DNA of 64,000 bases from Flavobacterium sp. (GTDB lineage Bacteria; Bacteroidota; Bacteroidia; Flavobacteriales; Flavobacteriaceae): NCBI RefSeq assembly GCF_027484705.1, contig NZ_JAIXSL010000007.1, positions 62,001 to 126,000 on the forward strand. The letters run 5' to 3'. Under the pieces are notes generated by a model. It ran no database searches. It had not been told where the DNA came from and was given only the letters and a program-made list of their open reading frames with translations. A program made the translations under genes and the position numbers. Shown here in pieces: positions 39,960 to 49,760 of the stretch. Within the stretch, counting starts at the first letter, position 1; every line of letters begins with the position of its first letter.

Positions 39960-40445
39960 ATGAAAACCATTCTAACTAAAATAACAAAACCTGTGTTGTT
40001 ACCTTTTTGGTGGCAAGATTTATTGCTCGCCATTCCCAGAATTGTTTGCGGGTATTTACTAACGGCGGAATTCGGTTCGGCCAAATTTGGATTGCCCTGG
40101 TCGCCGGCAGATAACAATTTAGGCTTTTTCGAAGTCGCTTTCTGGTTTCCGAATGATGTTGCCGATTACGGCGGTATTTTCGCTATCGCGCCGGCTCTTT
40201 TAGCTTGGCTCGGAGCATTTAGCGAAGCCGTCGGAGGTTTGTTTCTGTTGTTTGGTTTTCAGACCAGAATCGCTTCATTTTTAGTTATGTGTACGATGCT
40301 CGTGGCGATATTCATGCAGCAATGGAAAGAAGGCATGTGGATGATGCTCCCGGCCATGGGATTCCTTTGGGTGTCCATGACTTTTCTAGCATTAGGCTCC
40401 GGAAGATTTGGCGTAGATTATTTATTAACTAAAAAAAACCTTTAA
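39960..40445 (+). CDS. DoxX-family membrane protein
   Basis: 161 residues with four transmembrane helices. DoxX-like features are AIPRIVCGYLLTAEFGSAKFG, LLAWLGAFSEAVGGLFLLFGFQTR, and MQQWKEGMWMMLPAMGFLWVSM. DoxX/SURF4-like proteins are linked to redox or membrane functions. One base separates it from the next gene. Confidence 0.85.
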   Translation: MKTILTKITKPVLLPFWWQDLLLAIPRIVCGYLLTAEFGSAKFGLPWSPADNNLGFFEVAFWFPNDVADYGGIFAIAPALLAWLGAFSEAVGGLFLLFGFQTRIASFLVMCTMLVAIFMQQWKEGMWMMLPAMGFLWVSMTFLALGSGRFGVDYLLTKKNL

Positions 40446-40446
40446 G

Positions 40447-40809
40447 ATGAAATCAATGATATATTCCTTAAGTTTAGTTGCCCTGTTGGCCTTGACAAGT
40501 TGCGTACAAAAAAGCTACCAACGCGTGGTCGTGGTGACGCTCGATGTATCCAAAGAAAAAGACGTCCAAAATGTTGGGATTCGCGGCAATGGTCAACCTT
40601 TGAGTTGGGATACCGATTATCCGATGCAAGCTTTGGTTAAAGACAGTTTATACCGCACGGTGGTGACCACAAAAACAGGTTATCTCTTTGCTGAAATCAA
40701 ATGCACGGTGAATGGCAATTTCGAATTGCAAAACCAGAATAACAGAAGAATCGAATTTGACTTGCAAAAAGACACGACTTACGTGAATCTGGTTTTTAAT
40801 AAACGATAA
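40447..40809 (+). CDS. Small lipoprotein, function unknown
   Basis: 120 residues with lipobox LLALTSCVQKS. The mature domain is beta-rich (YQRVVVVTLDVSKEKDVQNVGI, GYLFAEIKCTVNGNFELQ, DTTYVNLVFNKR). Probably cotranscribed with DoxX, which ends one base before it. It converges with the DUF4345 gene. Confidence 0.7.
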   Translation: MKSMIYSLSLVALLALTSCVQKSYQRVVVVTLDVSKEKDVQNVGIRGNGQPLSWDTDYPMQALVKDSLYRTVVTTKTGYLFAEIKCTVNGNFELQNQNNRRIEFDLQKDTTYVNLVFNKR

Positions 40810-40813
40810 AATT

Positions 40814-41212
40814 CTAGGATCCGTCGTTGAACCTTTTAAACTGGTACCAACCAAAAATGCCCAAGACAAGTTCGCCGAAAATACCGATACAAAAAAGGGT
40901 TGATGGAACGCCATCGAGTACTAGGCTTACGATTCTGCCCAAGGCCAATCCGAGCATAAATAAAGTTTGGGATAAGGTTGCCGCCGTCCAATATTTTGGT
41001 TTGACAATGCCAAGAATCCAAAGAAAAGCAAAAGCCAGATACAAACCCATGATGGCGCGGAAAACATTGGTTAAATCTGTGGTTTCGACACTAAAATCAA
41101 ACAATTGCGGCAACACGGTTTTTGGAAATAAACCATAAACTAAAGCTGCGGGAATTACGATTGCCGTAGAAAGTATCAAATGAAGGTTTTGCTGGATAGC
41201 TGATCTGGTCAT
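40814..41212 (-). CDS. DUF4345 membrane protein
   Basis: 132 residues from the Met at 41212, with four hydrophobic helices (LILSTAIVIPAALVYGLFPK, IMGLYLAFAFLWILGIV, LFMLGLALGRIVSLVLDG, LFCIGIFGELVLGIFGWYQF). The layout and LALGRIVSLVLDGVPS fit DUF4345. Function unknown. Confidence 0.8.
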   Translation of the reverse strand: MTRSAIQQNLHLILSTAIVIPAALVYGLFPKTVLPQLFDFSVETTDLTNVFRAIMGLYLAFAFLWILGIVKPKYWTAATLSQTLFMLGLALGRIVSLVLDGVPSTLFCIGIFGELVLGIFGWYQFKRFNDGS

Positions 41213-41252
41213 GATTTCAAAGGTACAAAACAAACGCGATTCAAAACACAGG

Positions 41253-41340
41253 GCCTAGCCCGGACAGCAACGGCATCCTTTTGGGCTGGCGTTCAGCGCA
41301 AAAGATATAGTGGATGGCGGGACCCGAGCTCCTAAAGCGC
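41253..41340 (+). repeat. Dispersed hairpin repeat, copy 4
   Basis: GCCTAGCCCGGACAGCAACG, CATCCTTTTGGGCTGGC, GTT, CAGCGCAAAAGATATAGTGG, then GGCGGGACCCGAGCTCC. The stem is less perfect than in copies 1 and 3. It lies between DUF4345 and the ABC-F gene. Confidence 0.75.
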
Positions 41341-41371
41341 AAACGGACGAAGTAAATAGCTTCTAAAAAAA

Positions 41372-43279
41372 CTAAGCGTTGTCAATCTCCAGTTGAACGG
41401 CTTCCCAATCTTCGAGCAATTGGTCCAAATCTTTCTTTTTCTTGTTGTAGGCCATGAAGAAAGCGGCGTCTTCAATATGTTTGTCATAATTGGATGCGAG
41501 CGCTTTGTCGTCGTTTTGAATATCAATTTCGAGCTGCTTGATTTGACTCTCGATTTTACTCAAGCGGTTTTGAAGTGATTTTCCTTTCTTCTGATCTTCG
41601 TAAGAAACTTTGGTGTTTGCGGCTACGACTTCTTTCTTGATGATGTCTTTTTTCTCGACTTCACGCATGTTTTCGAGGTTGCGTTGTTCCAAGAAATAAT
41701 TGATATCGCCGAGGTATTCTTTGATTTTCTGGTCTTTGAATTCGTAAACGATGTTCGACATGCCCTGAAGGAAATCACGGTCGTGAGAAACGAGCAACAG
41801 TGTTCCTTCGAATTTTTGTAAAGCGGCTTTGAGCACATTTTTCGATTTGATATCGAGGTGGTTCGTCGGCTCATCCATCAGCAATACGTTGATGGGTTGC
41901 AACAATAACTTACATAAGGCAAGTCGGTTGCGTTCACCACCCGAAAGCACTTTTACTTTCTTCTCAACGTCGTCGCCACGGAACAGGAACGAACCGAGCA
42001 TGTCGCGCACTTTCATACGGTTGGTGTCGGTCGCGGCGTTTTCCATGGTTTGGAGTAAGGTGATTTCTCCGTCGAGGTATTCGGCTTGGTTTTGGGCGAA
42101 ATAGCCAACCTGGACATTGTGGCCGAGTTTGATGTTGCCTTGGAATTCAAATTCATGAACAATGGCTTTGATGAAGGTTGATTTGCCTTGGCCATTTTGC
42201 CCGACGAAAGCGATTTTGCTACCGCGTTCTACGAGCAAATCGATGTCTTTTAAAATGGTTTTGTCTCCATATTTTTTGGTGACATGTTCGGCTTCGATGA
42301 CCACTTTTCCGGGAACTTTCGAAACCGGGAACGAAATGTTCATCACGGAATTGTCATCTTCATCGACTTCGATGCGTTCGACTTTGTCAAGCTTTTTGAT
42401 GAGCGATTGCGCCATGGAGGCTTTGGAGGCTTTGGCGCGGAATTTCTCGATGAGTTTTTCGGTTTCCTCTATTTTCTTTTGTTGGTTCTTTTGCGTGGCG
42501 AGTTGCTTTTCACGGATTTCGTGGCGCAATTCTAAATATTGGGAATACGGTTTGTTGAAATCATAGGCTTTCCCTAAAGAGATTTCTATGGTTCTGTTGG
42601 TGACGTTATCAAGAAACATTTTATCGTGCGAAACAATCACGACAACGCCAGGATAATTCCGTAAAAAGCTTTCGAGCCAGATGATACTTTCGATATCAAG
42701 GTGGTTCGTCGGCTCATCGAGTAATAGGATGTCGTTGTTCTGTAATAACAATTTGGCGAGTTCGATACGCATACGCCAACCGCCCGAAAAGGTTTCCGTT
42801 AAATTGTTGAATACTTCGCGTTTGAATCCTAAACCGAGCAGGATTTTTTCAGTGTCGCCTACATAATTATAACCGCCGAGCAATTCGAAACGGTGCGTGT
42901 AATCGGATAAGTCTTCTATGATTTGGGAATATTCCTCGCTTTCATAATCGGTTCTTGTGACCAATTGGTGGTTGATCTCTTCGAGTTTTTTCTCGACCGC
43001 TTTGATTTCGGTGAAAGCTTGATAAGCTTCTTCTAGTACGGTTCTGCCTTGTTCAAAATCGATGTCCTGACGCAGGAAACCGATTTGCACTTCTTTTTCG
43101 GTGGCAATGCTTCCGGAATCCGGGACCAGATCTTTCGCAAGTATTTTGAGCATGGTTGATTTACCAGCTCCGTTTTTTCCGACTAGTCCTACCCTGTCGC
43201 CGGCGCCCATTCTAAAGGTTACTTCTTCGAATAAATACGTGCCGCCGAAGGAAACCGACAAATTGTGAATGTTTAGCAT
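41372..43279 (-). CDS. ABC-F family ATPase
   Basis: 635 residues from the Met at 43279; an upstream extension to 43345 is not family-like and overlaps the divergent gene. Two ABC domains with Walker A GKNGAGKST and GQNGQGKST, signatures TFSGGWRMR and LSGGERNR, and Walker B LLLDEPTNHLD and LLMDEPTNHLD. A charged linker and a C-terminal coiled coil follow (about 540-635), as in Uup/YheS-like proteins. It acts on the ribosome rather than in transport. Divergent from the DUF983 gene. Confidence 0.95.
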   Translation of the reverse strand: MLNIHNLSVSFGGTYLFEEVTFRMGAGDRVGLVGKNGAGKSTMLKILAKDLVPDSGSIATEKEVQIGFLRQDIDFEQGRTVLEEAYQAFTEIKAVEKKLEEINHQLVTRTDYESEEYSQIIEDLSDYTHRFELLGGYNYVGDTEKILLGLGFKREVFNNLTETFSGGWRMRIELAKLLLQNNDILLLDEPTNHLDIESIIWLESFLRNYPGVVVIVSHDKMFLDNVTNRTIEISLGKAYDFNKPYSQYLELRHEIREKQLATQKNQQKKIEETEKLIEKFRAKASKASMAQSLIKKLDKVERIEVDEDDNSVMNISFPVSKVPGKVVIEAEHVTKKYGDKTILKDIDLLVERGSKIAFVGQNGQGKSTFIKAIVHEFEFQGNIKLGHNVQVGYFAQNQAEYLDGEITLLQTMENAATDTNRMKVRDMLGSFLFRGDDVEKKVKVLSGGERNRLALCKLLLQPINVLLMDEPTNHLDIKSKNVLKAALQKFEGTLLLVSHDRDFLQGMSNIVYEFKDQKIKEYLGDINYFLEQRNLENMREVEKKDIIKKEVVAANTKVSYEDQKKGKSLQNRLSKIESQIKQLEIDIQNDDKALASNYDKHIEDAAFFMAYNKKKKDLDQLLEDWEAVQLEIDNA

Positions 43280-43345
43280 ATTTTTGTGACTATTGTTACC
43301 GAGAGAATCTTGACAAAAGAATACCTTTGTCAAAAATTTTTGCAA

Positions 43346-43723
43346 ATGTTAAAAAAAGGATCCAAACTAAATAGCATTTTAACAGGAACTTGTCCGAGAT
43401 GCCAGAATGAAAGCATGTATGTGGAATCCAACCCTTATAATCTTACTACGGTTTTGAAGATGCATGAAACTTGTGGTCATTGCGGATTGCGATACCAATT
43501 GGAACCTTCCTTTTTTTACGGAGCAATGTATGTGAGTTATGGAGTGAATGTAGCTATAGGTATTGCGGCATTCGTTATCGCCTATGTGTTCCTGCATTTG
43601 AACTTGAAAATTTCTTTTGCCGCCATTGTGGGTTCGCTTGTGGTTCTTTATCCTTTGGTTTTGAGGATTTCGAGGAACATATACATAAACATGTTTGTTT
43701 CTTATGAACCCTCTAAAAAGTAA
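43346..43723 (+). CDS. DUF983 protein with zinc-ribbon
   Basis: 125 residues from the ATG at 43346. The N-terminal zinc-binding region is CPRCQNESMY and CGHCGLRYQLEPSFFYGAMYVSYG. Two transmembrane helices follow (VAIGIAAFVIAYVFLHLNL and ISFAAIVGSLVVLYPLVLRI). Canonical DUF983 layout; function unknown. The stop lies 1 nt from the converging oxidase gene. Confidence 0.9.
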   Translation: MLKKGSKLNSILTGTCPRCQNESMYVESNPYNLTTVLKMHETCGHCGLRYQLEPSFFYGAMYVSYGVNVAIGIAAFVIAYVFLHLNLKISFAAIVGSLVVLYPLVLRISRNIYINMFVSYEPSKK

Positions 43724-43724
43724 A

Positions 43725-44771
43725 TCACTTTTTCTTATCGAACCGGGTAATATTAATTTCTCTGGGAATTGGAGTATTGTATTCTATATACTCGAATAAA
43801 GTCTTGGCCATAGCTGGCCCCAGCATAACACCGCGGGTTCCAAGTCCGTTGAGGATGTGTATATTTTTCCATTGGGCGTGCGTTCCTACGAGAGGCTTCC
43901 TGTCTTTAACGGTAGGACGCACCCCTGCGATATGCTCTACGATTTCGAAATCACAGGTGATGCTTTCGCGGATTCTTTCAAGTAGTTCTTTTCTTCCTTC
44001 TTCAGTAGGAACATCGGTTTTGTCAGTCCAATTGTAAGTGGCTCCAACTTTGTATAAATGGTTTCCCATCGGAAGAATGAATACACTACAATTCACAATG
44101 ACATCCAAATCTAAATCAGGCGCTTTAATGACGAATAATTCGCCTTTGGTGCCATCCAGGGGTAATCCATTAAAAAAAGGATTTTGATGCATCGCAAAGC
44201 CTTCTGCGAATACGATATGTCTGGCTTCAATATTTTTATACCGGACGAATTCTTCATGAACCTTTAAAGCATGATAGTCAAAAGTTCCAGCGTTCAAAAG
44301 ATTTTGATTTTGAAGATACACTTTGTAATGATCCAGTAATGAAGCCACGTCAACATAACCGGTTCCATTCACTTCGCCATAATGATAAGGCGAATCAATT
44401 CCTTTGAATTTTTCAGTCCATAATTCGGTGGACAAAAAAGATGACAACCCCGCTTTATCAGCAGCTACAAACCAATTGTTTTGTTCCTCTGCAGAGAAAA
44501 ACTTTCTGAGGATGGGTTTCTTAAAATCGAATTTATGGCTTAGTTTTAATTGGATGCTTTCATAGAATTCATCAAGCAGTGATAGTTGTAGCTGAGCATC
44601 CATAACCGCTGCAAATCTTTTCAAAACAACTGGATTATAAAGGCCTCCAGCCACTCTTGAAGCAGAAATCTGATTGTTGTCAAATATCACTATTTGCTTT
44701 TGGTTCTGTAAAGCGGTTTCAGCGAAAGCAATTCCTGCCAAACCGGAGCCGACGATTATATAATCTATCAT
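43725..44771 (-). CDS. FAD-dependent amino-acid-type oxidoreductase (DAO family)
   Basis: 348 residues. N-terminal Rossmann fold IIVGSGLAGIAFAETAL (GxGxxG), then DNNQISASRVAGGLYNPVV. C-terminal HIAGVRPTVKDRKPLVG and LNGLGTRGVMLGPAMAKTLFEY match the DAO fold, closest in style to ThiO and MnmC C-terminal oxidases. Substrate cannot be told. It follows the gld operon terminator and ends beside the DUF983 gene. Confidence 0.88.
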   Translation of the reverse strand: MIDYIIVGSGLAGIAFAETALQNQKQIVIFDNNQISASRVAGGLYNPVVLKRFAAVMDAQLQLSLLDEFYESIQLKLSHKFDFKKPILRKFFSAEEQNNWFVAADKAGLSSFLSTELWTEKFKGIDSPYHYGEVNGTGYVDVASLLDHYKVYLQNQNLLNAGTFDYHALKVHEEFVRYKNIEARHIVFAEGFAMHQNPFFNGLPLDGTKGELFVIKAPDLDLDVIVNCSVFILPMGNHLYKVGATYNWTDKTDVPTEEGRKELLERIRESITCDFEIVEHIAGVRPTVKDRKPLVGTHAQWKNIHILNGLGTRGVMLGPAMAKTLFEYIEYNTPIPREINITRFDKKK

Positions 44772-44781
44772 GGTGTAAAAA

Positions 44782-44812
44782 TAAAAAACTCCTACCAGAA
44801 TGATAGGAGTTT
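44782..44812 (-). terminator. Terminator of the gldKLMN operon
   Basis: Stem ACTCCTA / TAGGAGT with a T-run on the minus strand, directly downstream of gldN. Confidence 0.75.
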
Positions 44813-44833
44813 AGAATGGTATTTGAAATTAAA

Positions 44834-45724
44834 TTAGTAATTCCACATATCTTGTTCGAAATCTCGGATTTTGTCTTTGACGCGTTCCGATTCGAGGAGT
44901 TGCATTTGCGAATTCTCTTTCATGTATTCGGCAATTTCACGGTCACCGTATACGTTTTCTTCCTTGTAAATCACCGCATTGAAACGTCGGGAATTCAACA
45001 AGTGGTCGAAAGTAATTGGCATTGCTGAGTTTCTATCATTGAAAGCCTTAGCTTCGTGCAATACGTCTCTTGCGGCTGGAAAGTATACCCAGAATAATTC
45101 GATATAATCCTGCTCTTCTTTCCCTACAGTATAAACGTCAGGAGTAACAGGACACAAGCCTAATAATCTGTATTTCAATTCACTTTGACGCTTGTCAAAA
45201 TACCAATATCCTTTGATTTTATAATCAGATACATCGATAGCTGTTAAATCGGTTCTAACAATATACTGAGGATCGATTGGAATACCAGCATTAAATTGTT
45301 CTCTTCCTGGATCCGTAGTATCAATACGAGTCAATGAAGCTTCGATATCCTTCATCGTTTTCTTGGTATTGAAATAACTGTCGGTGTATACTTCCGTTAA
45401 TTTACCATCTTTCATCGATTTTGTCAAAACATCATATAAAGATCGTCTGTCTTTACCAATGTTCGCAGTATCTACTGGATAATACATAGGAAAGTTAATT
45501 CGTTCATCCAAATCGATGATTTCCCATGTGGTTTTTCCCATCAACACGTCTCTATCATGAACATAGCCATAGGCTAAAGGTCGATCATTGTCTGATATCA
45601 ACTGAGCTGGAGTTTTCTTTCCAATCTCAGAAGGAACTTTAGCGTTAAGCAAATTCGATTGAGCATAAGAAGAGAAAGTTCCTATGGCAATTGCTGCAAC
45701 GATTAAAAATTTTCTATGAATCAT
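44834..45724 (-). CDS. gldN: Gliding motility / T9SS protein GldN
   Basis: 296 residues with a signal peptide (MIHRKFLIVAAIAIGTFSSYAQ). GldN hallmarks are DRPLAYGYVHDRDVLMGKTTWEIIDLDERINFPMYYP and FWVYFPAARDVLHEAKAFND. GldN forms part of the periplasmic ring with GldK of the type IX secretion machine. It is the last gene of gldKLMN, 57 nt after gldM, followed by a terminator. Confidence 0.96.
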   Translation of the reverse strand: MIHRKFLIVAAIAIGTFSSYAQSNLLNAKVPSEIGKKTPAQLISDNDRPLAYGYVHDRDVLMGKTTWEIIDLDERINFPMYYPVDTANIGKDRRSLYDVLTKSMKDGKLTEVYTDSYFNTKKTMKDIEASLTRIDTTDPGREQFNAGIPIDPQYIVRTDLTAIDVSDYKIKGYWYFDKRQSELKYRLLGLCPVTPDVYTVGKEEQDYIELFWVYFPAARDVLHEAKAFNDRNSAMPITFDHLLNSRRFNAVIYKEENVYGDREIAEYMKENSQMQLLESERVKDKIRDFEQDMWNY

Positions 45725-45781
45725 CTTTTTATAATTATAAGTTGTTGTTTAAGTAGGATAACGATAGTCTAACTTAAATTA

Positions 45782-47332
45782 TTATTGTATTTCAAAAATA
45801 ACCGGAGCCGTTCTTGGCAACATATAGCTACCAGCACCAGACAATTTGGTTTTAATTTCAGAAATGGTTACTTGGTCACCTCTTCCTGCTTTCGCAATTA
45901 CAGACAAACACTGAGCATTCATTTTATTTCCTTGAACAACTACTGTAGGTTGTCCGGCAACTTTCAGGTTAAATCCAACAACATCCAAACCAACTTCGAA
46001 ATCGAAATCTACTAGCTTAGCACCAACAGTTGAAACTTGTAAGCTGGATTTTTGTCCTTTAACAACACCCATTTCACCTCTAATCGTTCCTGTTGGACCA
46101 GGAATACCTTTTATTCTGAATGTTTTCTTATCAGAAACTGGTTTACCATCAGGCAATTTAGCAGTAACATTGATGGTCAATTCAGTTCCTTGACCAGGTC
46201 TGATTTCATATTTTCCTGGTTTGCTACCTTTGGTCATACCTGGCGCGCTAGCAGTAACATTATTATCAGATACTCCTGCAAACGAAATCGTCATTGGGTT
46301 TACAACCCCTCTGTAGACAACGTTCATTTTGTCCGCTGAAATTGTAGCCGAATTTGGTCTTGGTACTACAACATAGTTTCCTTTGATCGGAAGGCTAATA
46401 ACTTTGCCGTTTTCGTCAAAATTAAATGAACCTGTGATGTCGTGTTCTCCAACGGCACCCGCACCGAAAGAGAATTCCGCTTGGCCGGCTGTAGCTTTCA
46501 CAGAAGAACCATTAACGATAACTGATTTTGCTACTAATGTTGGGTCAAATTTACCTAAGATGATTTTTCCTTTTACAGCTTCTCCTTGGAAGAAAGCGGT
46601 TTTTTCTGGAACTACAATTGGTTGATAAGCAGTAAGCGAAGCCGCTGCAACGAGGTCTGATTGGAACATTCCGGTCATTACATCACTTTCTGTTGCTTTG
46701 ATATCTGCTTGAAGTTGACTCAACTTGGTTACAGAAGCAATCAATGGGAAGTGGTGGTAGTTGTAATCAAGCCATGGCAATTTAGCCCCTGCTTTTTCAG
46801 AATATACCGCTTCTGTTGCAAATCTTTTTTCGATTTTTTTCATTTCTGACTCAGCAATAGAGCTTCCTCCAATTGCTTTTATCTTACCTGCGTAACCTTG
46901 AATATATCCTAAAAACTTTTTAGCTTCAGGAGACTCTTTGTCACCAATATAAAACATATTGTCAATTTCGTCACTTTTATCCATTTGTTCGCATGGATAA
47001 TTTCCTTCTTTGTCTTTAGGAAATTTCTTAGTAACTTTAGTTTTGATCTCTTCAAGATAATCATTAAATTCTTTAGAAATTGCTCTGATTTTCTCAACTT
47101 TAGCTTTTTTGTCTCCAAACTGACCTGGTTGATCCACGGCTTTTTGGGCTAACTGTTGAAAAGAAGATTCGTTTCTTGTGTCGGTGATTCCATTTGAATC
47201 AACGATTTTTGTATTTAAAATTCCAAATGCAGATAATACTTCTTTGGACATATTTAATGCTAACATCGCGATGAAAACCAAGTACATCAGGTTAATCATC
47301 TTCTGCCTAGGGGTTAATTTTCCTCCTGCCAT
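45782..47332 (-). CDS. gldM: GldM, periplasmic shaft of the T9SS/gliding motor
   Basis: 516 residues. One N-terminal transmembrane helix (about 12-30: MINLMYLVFIAMLALNMSKEV) anchors a long periplasmic part with four beta-rich domains. The conserved N-terminus MAGGKLTPRQKMINLMYLVF is typical. GldM with GldL forms the proton-driven rotary motor that powers T9SS. Located between gldL and gldN. Confidence 0.97.
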   Translation of the reverse strand: MAGGKLTPRQKMINLMYLVFIAMLALNMSKEVLSAFGILNTKIVDSNGITDTRNESSFQQLAQKAVDQPGQFGDKKAKVEKIRAISKEFNDYLEEIKTKVTKKFPKDKEGNYPCEQMDKSDEIDNMFYIGDKESPEAKKFLGYIQGYAGKIKAIGGSSIAESEMKKIEKRFATEAVYSEKAGAKLPWLDYNYHHFPLIASVTKLSQLQADIKATESDVMTGMFQSDLVAAASLTAYQPIVVPEKTAFFQGEAVKGKIILGKFDPTLVAKSVIVNGSSVKATAGQAEFSFGAGAVGEHDITGSFNFDENGKVISLPIKGNYVVVPRPNSATISADKMNVVYRGVVNPMTISFAGVSDNNVTASAPGMTKGSKPGKYEIRPGQGTELTINVTAKLPDGKPVSDKKTFRIKGIPGPTGTIRGEMGVVKGQKSSLQVSTVGAKLVDFDFEVGLDVVGFNLKVAGQPTVVVQGNKMNAQCLSVIAKAGRGDQVTISEIKTKLSGAGSYMLPRTAPVIFEIQ

Positions 47333-47378
47333 TTTTTCTAATTAGTTTGTTTTGTGAATATTAAAAATGTAGTAGGTT

Positions 47379-48032
47379 TTAGTTTCCTCTATTGTTACTC
47401 ATTGCAGAAAGCATACCTCCGTAAACATTGTTCAATGAAGACAAGTTAGACGTTAATGACTGCATTTGATCTTTTAATTTCAAGTTATTTTCAGCAACTT
47501 CGTTGTTGATTTGAGCATTTCTTGAAGCGCTGTCCAATTGGATTTTGTACAAGCTGTTCAAAGATTCCATTTGAGCGGCAGCTAAAGTCAATTCTTCGCT
47601 GTATTTTTTAGTAGCTGCGATACCATCTGCAGCCGGAGAAATTCCTTTAGCAGCTGATTCAAAGTTTTTGATACTATTTCCTAAGCTAGCCATTAATTCA
47701 CCGTCGATTTTAGCTTCTTTCAACATTGCGTCAAGTTTTTGAGAAAGCATGCCTTGAGCTTCTTTTGGATCTTCTTTTTTAGTATCTTTCTTTCTTGCTT
47801 CACCTCCTGCTAATTCCGGATAAACCAAAGACCAATCCAGTTCGTCATCAACTGGTTCGAAAGCAGACAGACCGAAAATCAATGCCTCGGTAACAAGACC
47901 AATGGTTAACATCAAGTTACCAGTTATAAAGCCAAACTCGATGTGAGTAATTTTGAATAATGCTCCGATAATTACGATTGCCGCTCCCATACCGTAAGCG
48001 AAATTCATTGCTTTTTTGCTTAAAATTGCCAT
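47379..48032 (-). CDS. gldL: GldL, inner-membrane stator of the T9SS motor
   Basis: 217 residues. Two transmembrane helices (about 9-27 and 37-57), the second with Glu49 in GLVTEALIFG, the residue implicated in proton coupling in characterised GldL. A long cytoplasmic helical tail follows. Forms the motor with GldM, whose gene is 46 nt downstream. Confidence 0.97.
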   Translation of the reverse strand: MAILSKKAMNFAYGMGAAIVIIGALFKITHIEFGFITGNLMLTIGLVTEALIFGLSAFEPVDDELDWSLVYPELAGGEARKKDTKKEDPKEAQGMLSQKLDAMLKEAKIDGELMASLGNSIKNFESAAKGISPAADGIAATKKYSEELTLAAAQMESLNSLYKIQLDSASRNAQINNEVAENNLKLKDQMQSLTSNLSSLNNVYGGMLSAMSNNRGN

Positions 48033-48081
48033 AATAAAAAAAAATTTAGTTAGTTAAGTTAATTATAATAGTTGGTTAATA

Positions 48082-49500
48082 TTATCTTTTAGGTGCTTTT
48101 CCAGTAGTTACTGTACCCATATAATCCTGAACAGTTCTGAAACCGATGTAACTTCTGGCGGTATCCGCATATTCAAAATCACGTGTACTTACCTGAAGGA
48201 AATAAGCGACATCTTTCCAAGATCCTCCACGAACCACTTTACGCATATTCTTGTTGTCTGGAACGTTTGGATTCATCGTTGACACGTACTCATAAGCACC
48301 TGCATCATAAGAAGAATCAGTCCATTCAGCAACGTTACCCGCCATATTGTATAAGTTGTAACCGTTAGGCTCAAAAGATTTAGCTTCTACGGTATACAAT
48401 GATTGATCCGCTGCGTAATCTCCACGATTAGGTTTGAAGTTGGCTAAGAAACAGCCTCTGTCATTCTTCGTGTAAGGACCACCCCAAGGGTAAGCTCCTG
48501 ATTGCAATCCGCCTCTGGCGGAATATTCCCATTCTGCTTCGGTAGGCAATCTGAAGGAATTCGTCAAATCTCTCCCTTTTTTCTTGGATTTAATGTAGGT
48601 ATTCTTCTTTAAAGTTCTCCAAGCACAAAATGCCTTAGCTTGTTTCCAGTTTACCCCAACAACAGGATATTCAGAATATGCTTGATGCCAAAGATAATCG
48701 TTGTGCATCGGCTCGTTGTAAGAGTATGCGAAATCTTTTATCCATACAGTTGTATCAGGATAAACTTTAGTTTGTTCCGTTTTAATGAAGTCTTTTCTTT
48801 TTCCAGTTTTTGCTTTAGCAGCAGCCTGAATATCCATCCATGAATAACGGAATTTCAATTTATTAACATCTATCGTTCTCAATCCGTTATAAGACTCAGC
48901 AACAGGCAAATACATTGTATCCATTACTTCAGTGTAATATTCATCCGGGTATTTAGAAGTATCTTTAATTAATTTTACTTTTCTGTTTAATTTTCTTCCC
49001 GCATAAGGATCATCATCAGTCCCTACACTATAATAATTTTCATACATATATTTATCATATGCAGTCATTTTTGCAGGATCAGCGTCATTAAATGCAAAAT
49101 CTCCTATACTTCCGGAACTTTTTCCGGATTTACCGCCTTTAGCACCAGCACCAGCGGTACCTCCACCTCCAACTTCATCCGCCAAAATAGCCAAACGAAC
49201 TCTGATAGTTGAATCTTTTACCCATTCGACAAACTCTCTGTATTCACTGTTAGTTATTTCTGTTTCATCCATATAAAAAGATCTAACAGTAACTGTTTTC
49301 GTAGGAGCATCTTGCACATTCGCCAAATCATCATCGGATTTACCCATGATAAATGAACCTCCAGGAACTAAAGTCATTCCATATGGTTTTTCAGGATGCC
49401 ATTTTTTACCTTTAACTCCTACCAATTCACCTTTGTCGCTCGAGCCTCCGCAGCTGACCAACATAGCTAAAATTACTGAAAATGAAATGAATTTCTTCAT
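48082..49500 (-). CDS. gldK: GldK lipoprotein of the T9SS ring
   Basis: 472 residues with lipobox MLVSCGGSSDKG. The body is an FGE-sulfatase fold (GGSFIMGKSDDD, SFYMDETEITNSEYREFV, FRLPTEAEWEYSARGG, MAGNVAEWTDSSYDAG, VVRGGSWKDVAYFLQVS). GldK with GldN forms the outer-membrane-associated ring. First gene of the leftward gldKLMN operon. Confidence 0.97.
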   Translation of the reverse strand: MKKFISFSVILAMLVSCGGSSDKGELVGVKGKKWHPEKPYGMTLVPGGSFIMGKSDDDLANVQDAPTKTVTVRSFYMDETEITNSEYREFVEWVKDSTIRVRLAILADEVGGGGTAGAGAKGGKSGKSSGSIGDFAFNDADPAKMTAYDKYMYENYYSVGTDDDPYAGRKLNRKVKLIKDTSKYPDEYYTEVMDTMYLPVAESYNGLRTIDVNKLKFRYSWMDIQAAAKAKTGKRKDFIKTEQTKVYPDTTVWIKDFAYSYNEPMHNDYLWHQAYSEYPVVGVNWKQAKAFCAWRTLKKNTYIKSKKKGRDLTNSFRLPTEAEWEYSARGGLQSGAYPWGGPYTKNDRGCFLANFKPNRGDYAADQSLYTVEAKSFEPNGYNLYNMAGNVAEWTDSSYDAGAYEYVSTMNPNVPDNKNMRKVVRGGSWKDVAYFLQVSTRDFEYADTARSYIGFRTVQDYMGTVTTGKAPKR

Positions 49501-49760
49501 ATAAATTGGGGTTATGTATGTGTTTATATTTTAAGGGCGTAAACCTATTTATTATTTTTCAAAAAAGCAATTAATTGTTATTAAATTTTATTGCCCTTGA
49601 CAGCATTCCATTAATTCACTTTCCAAAAGTAGAATTAAATATTAAATTAAAAAAATATTTTATCGATAAAAAGCGAAAAACATCGACAAAATACACTTTT
49701 TAATAATTTATCGTAAGAATAATTTTATGTATTCTTGAATTTCAACCTTGCCGATTTGCT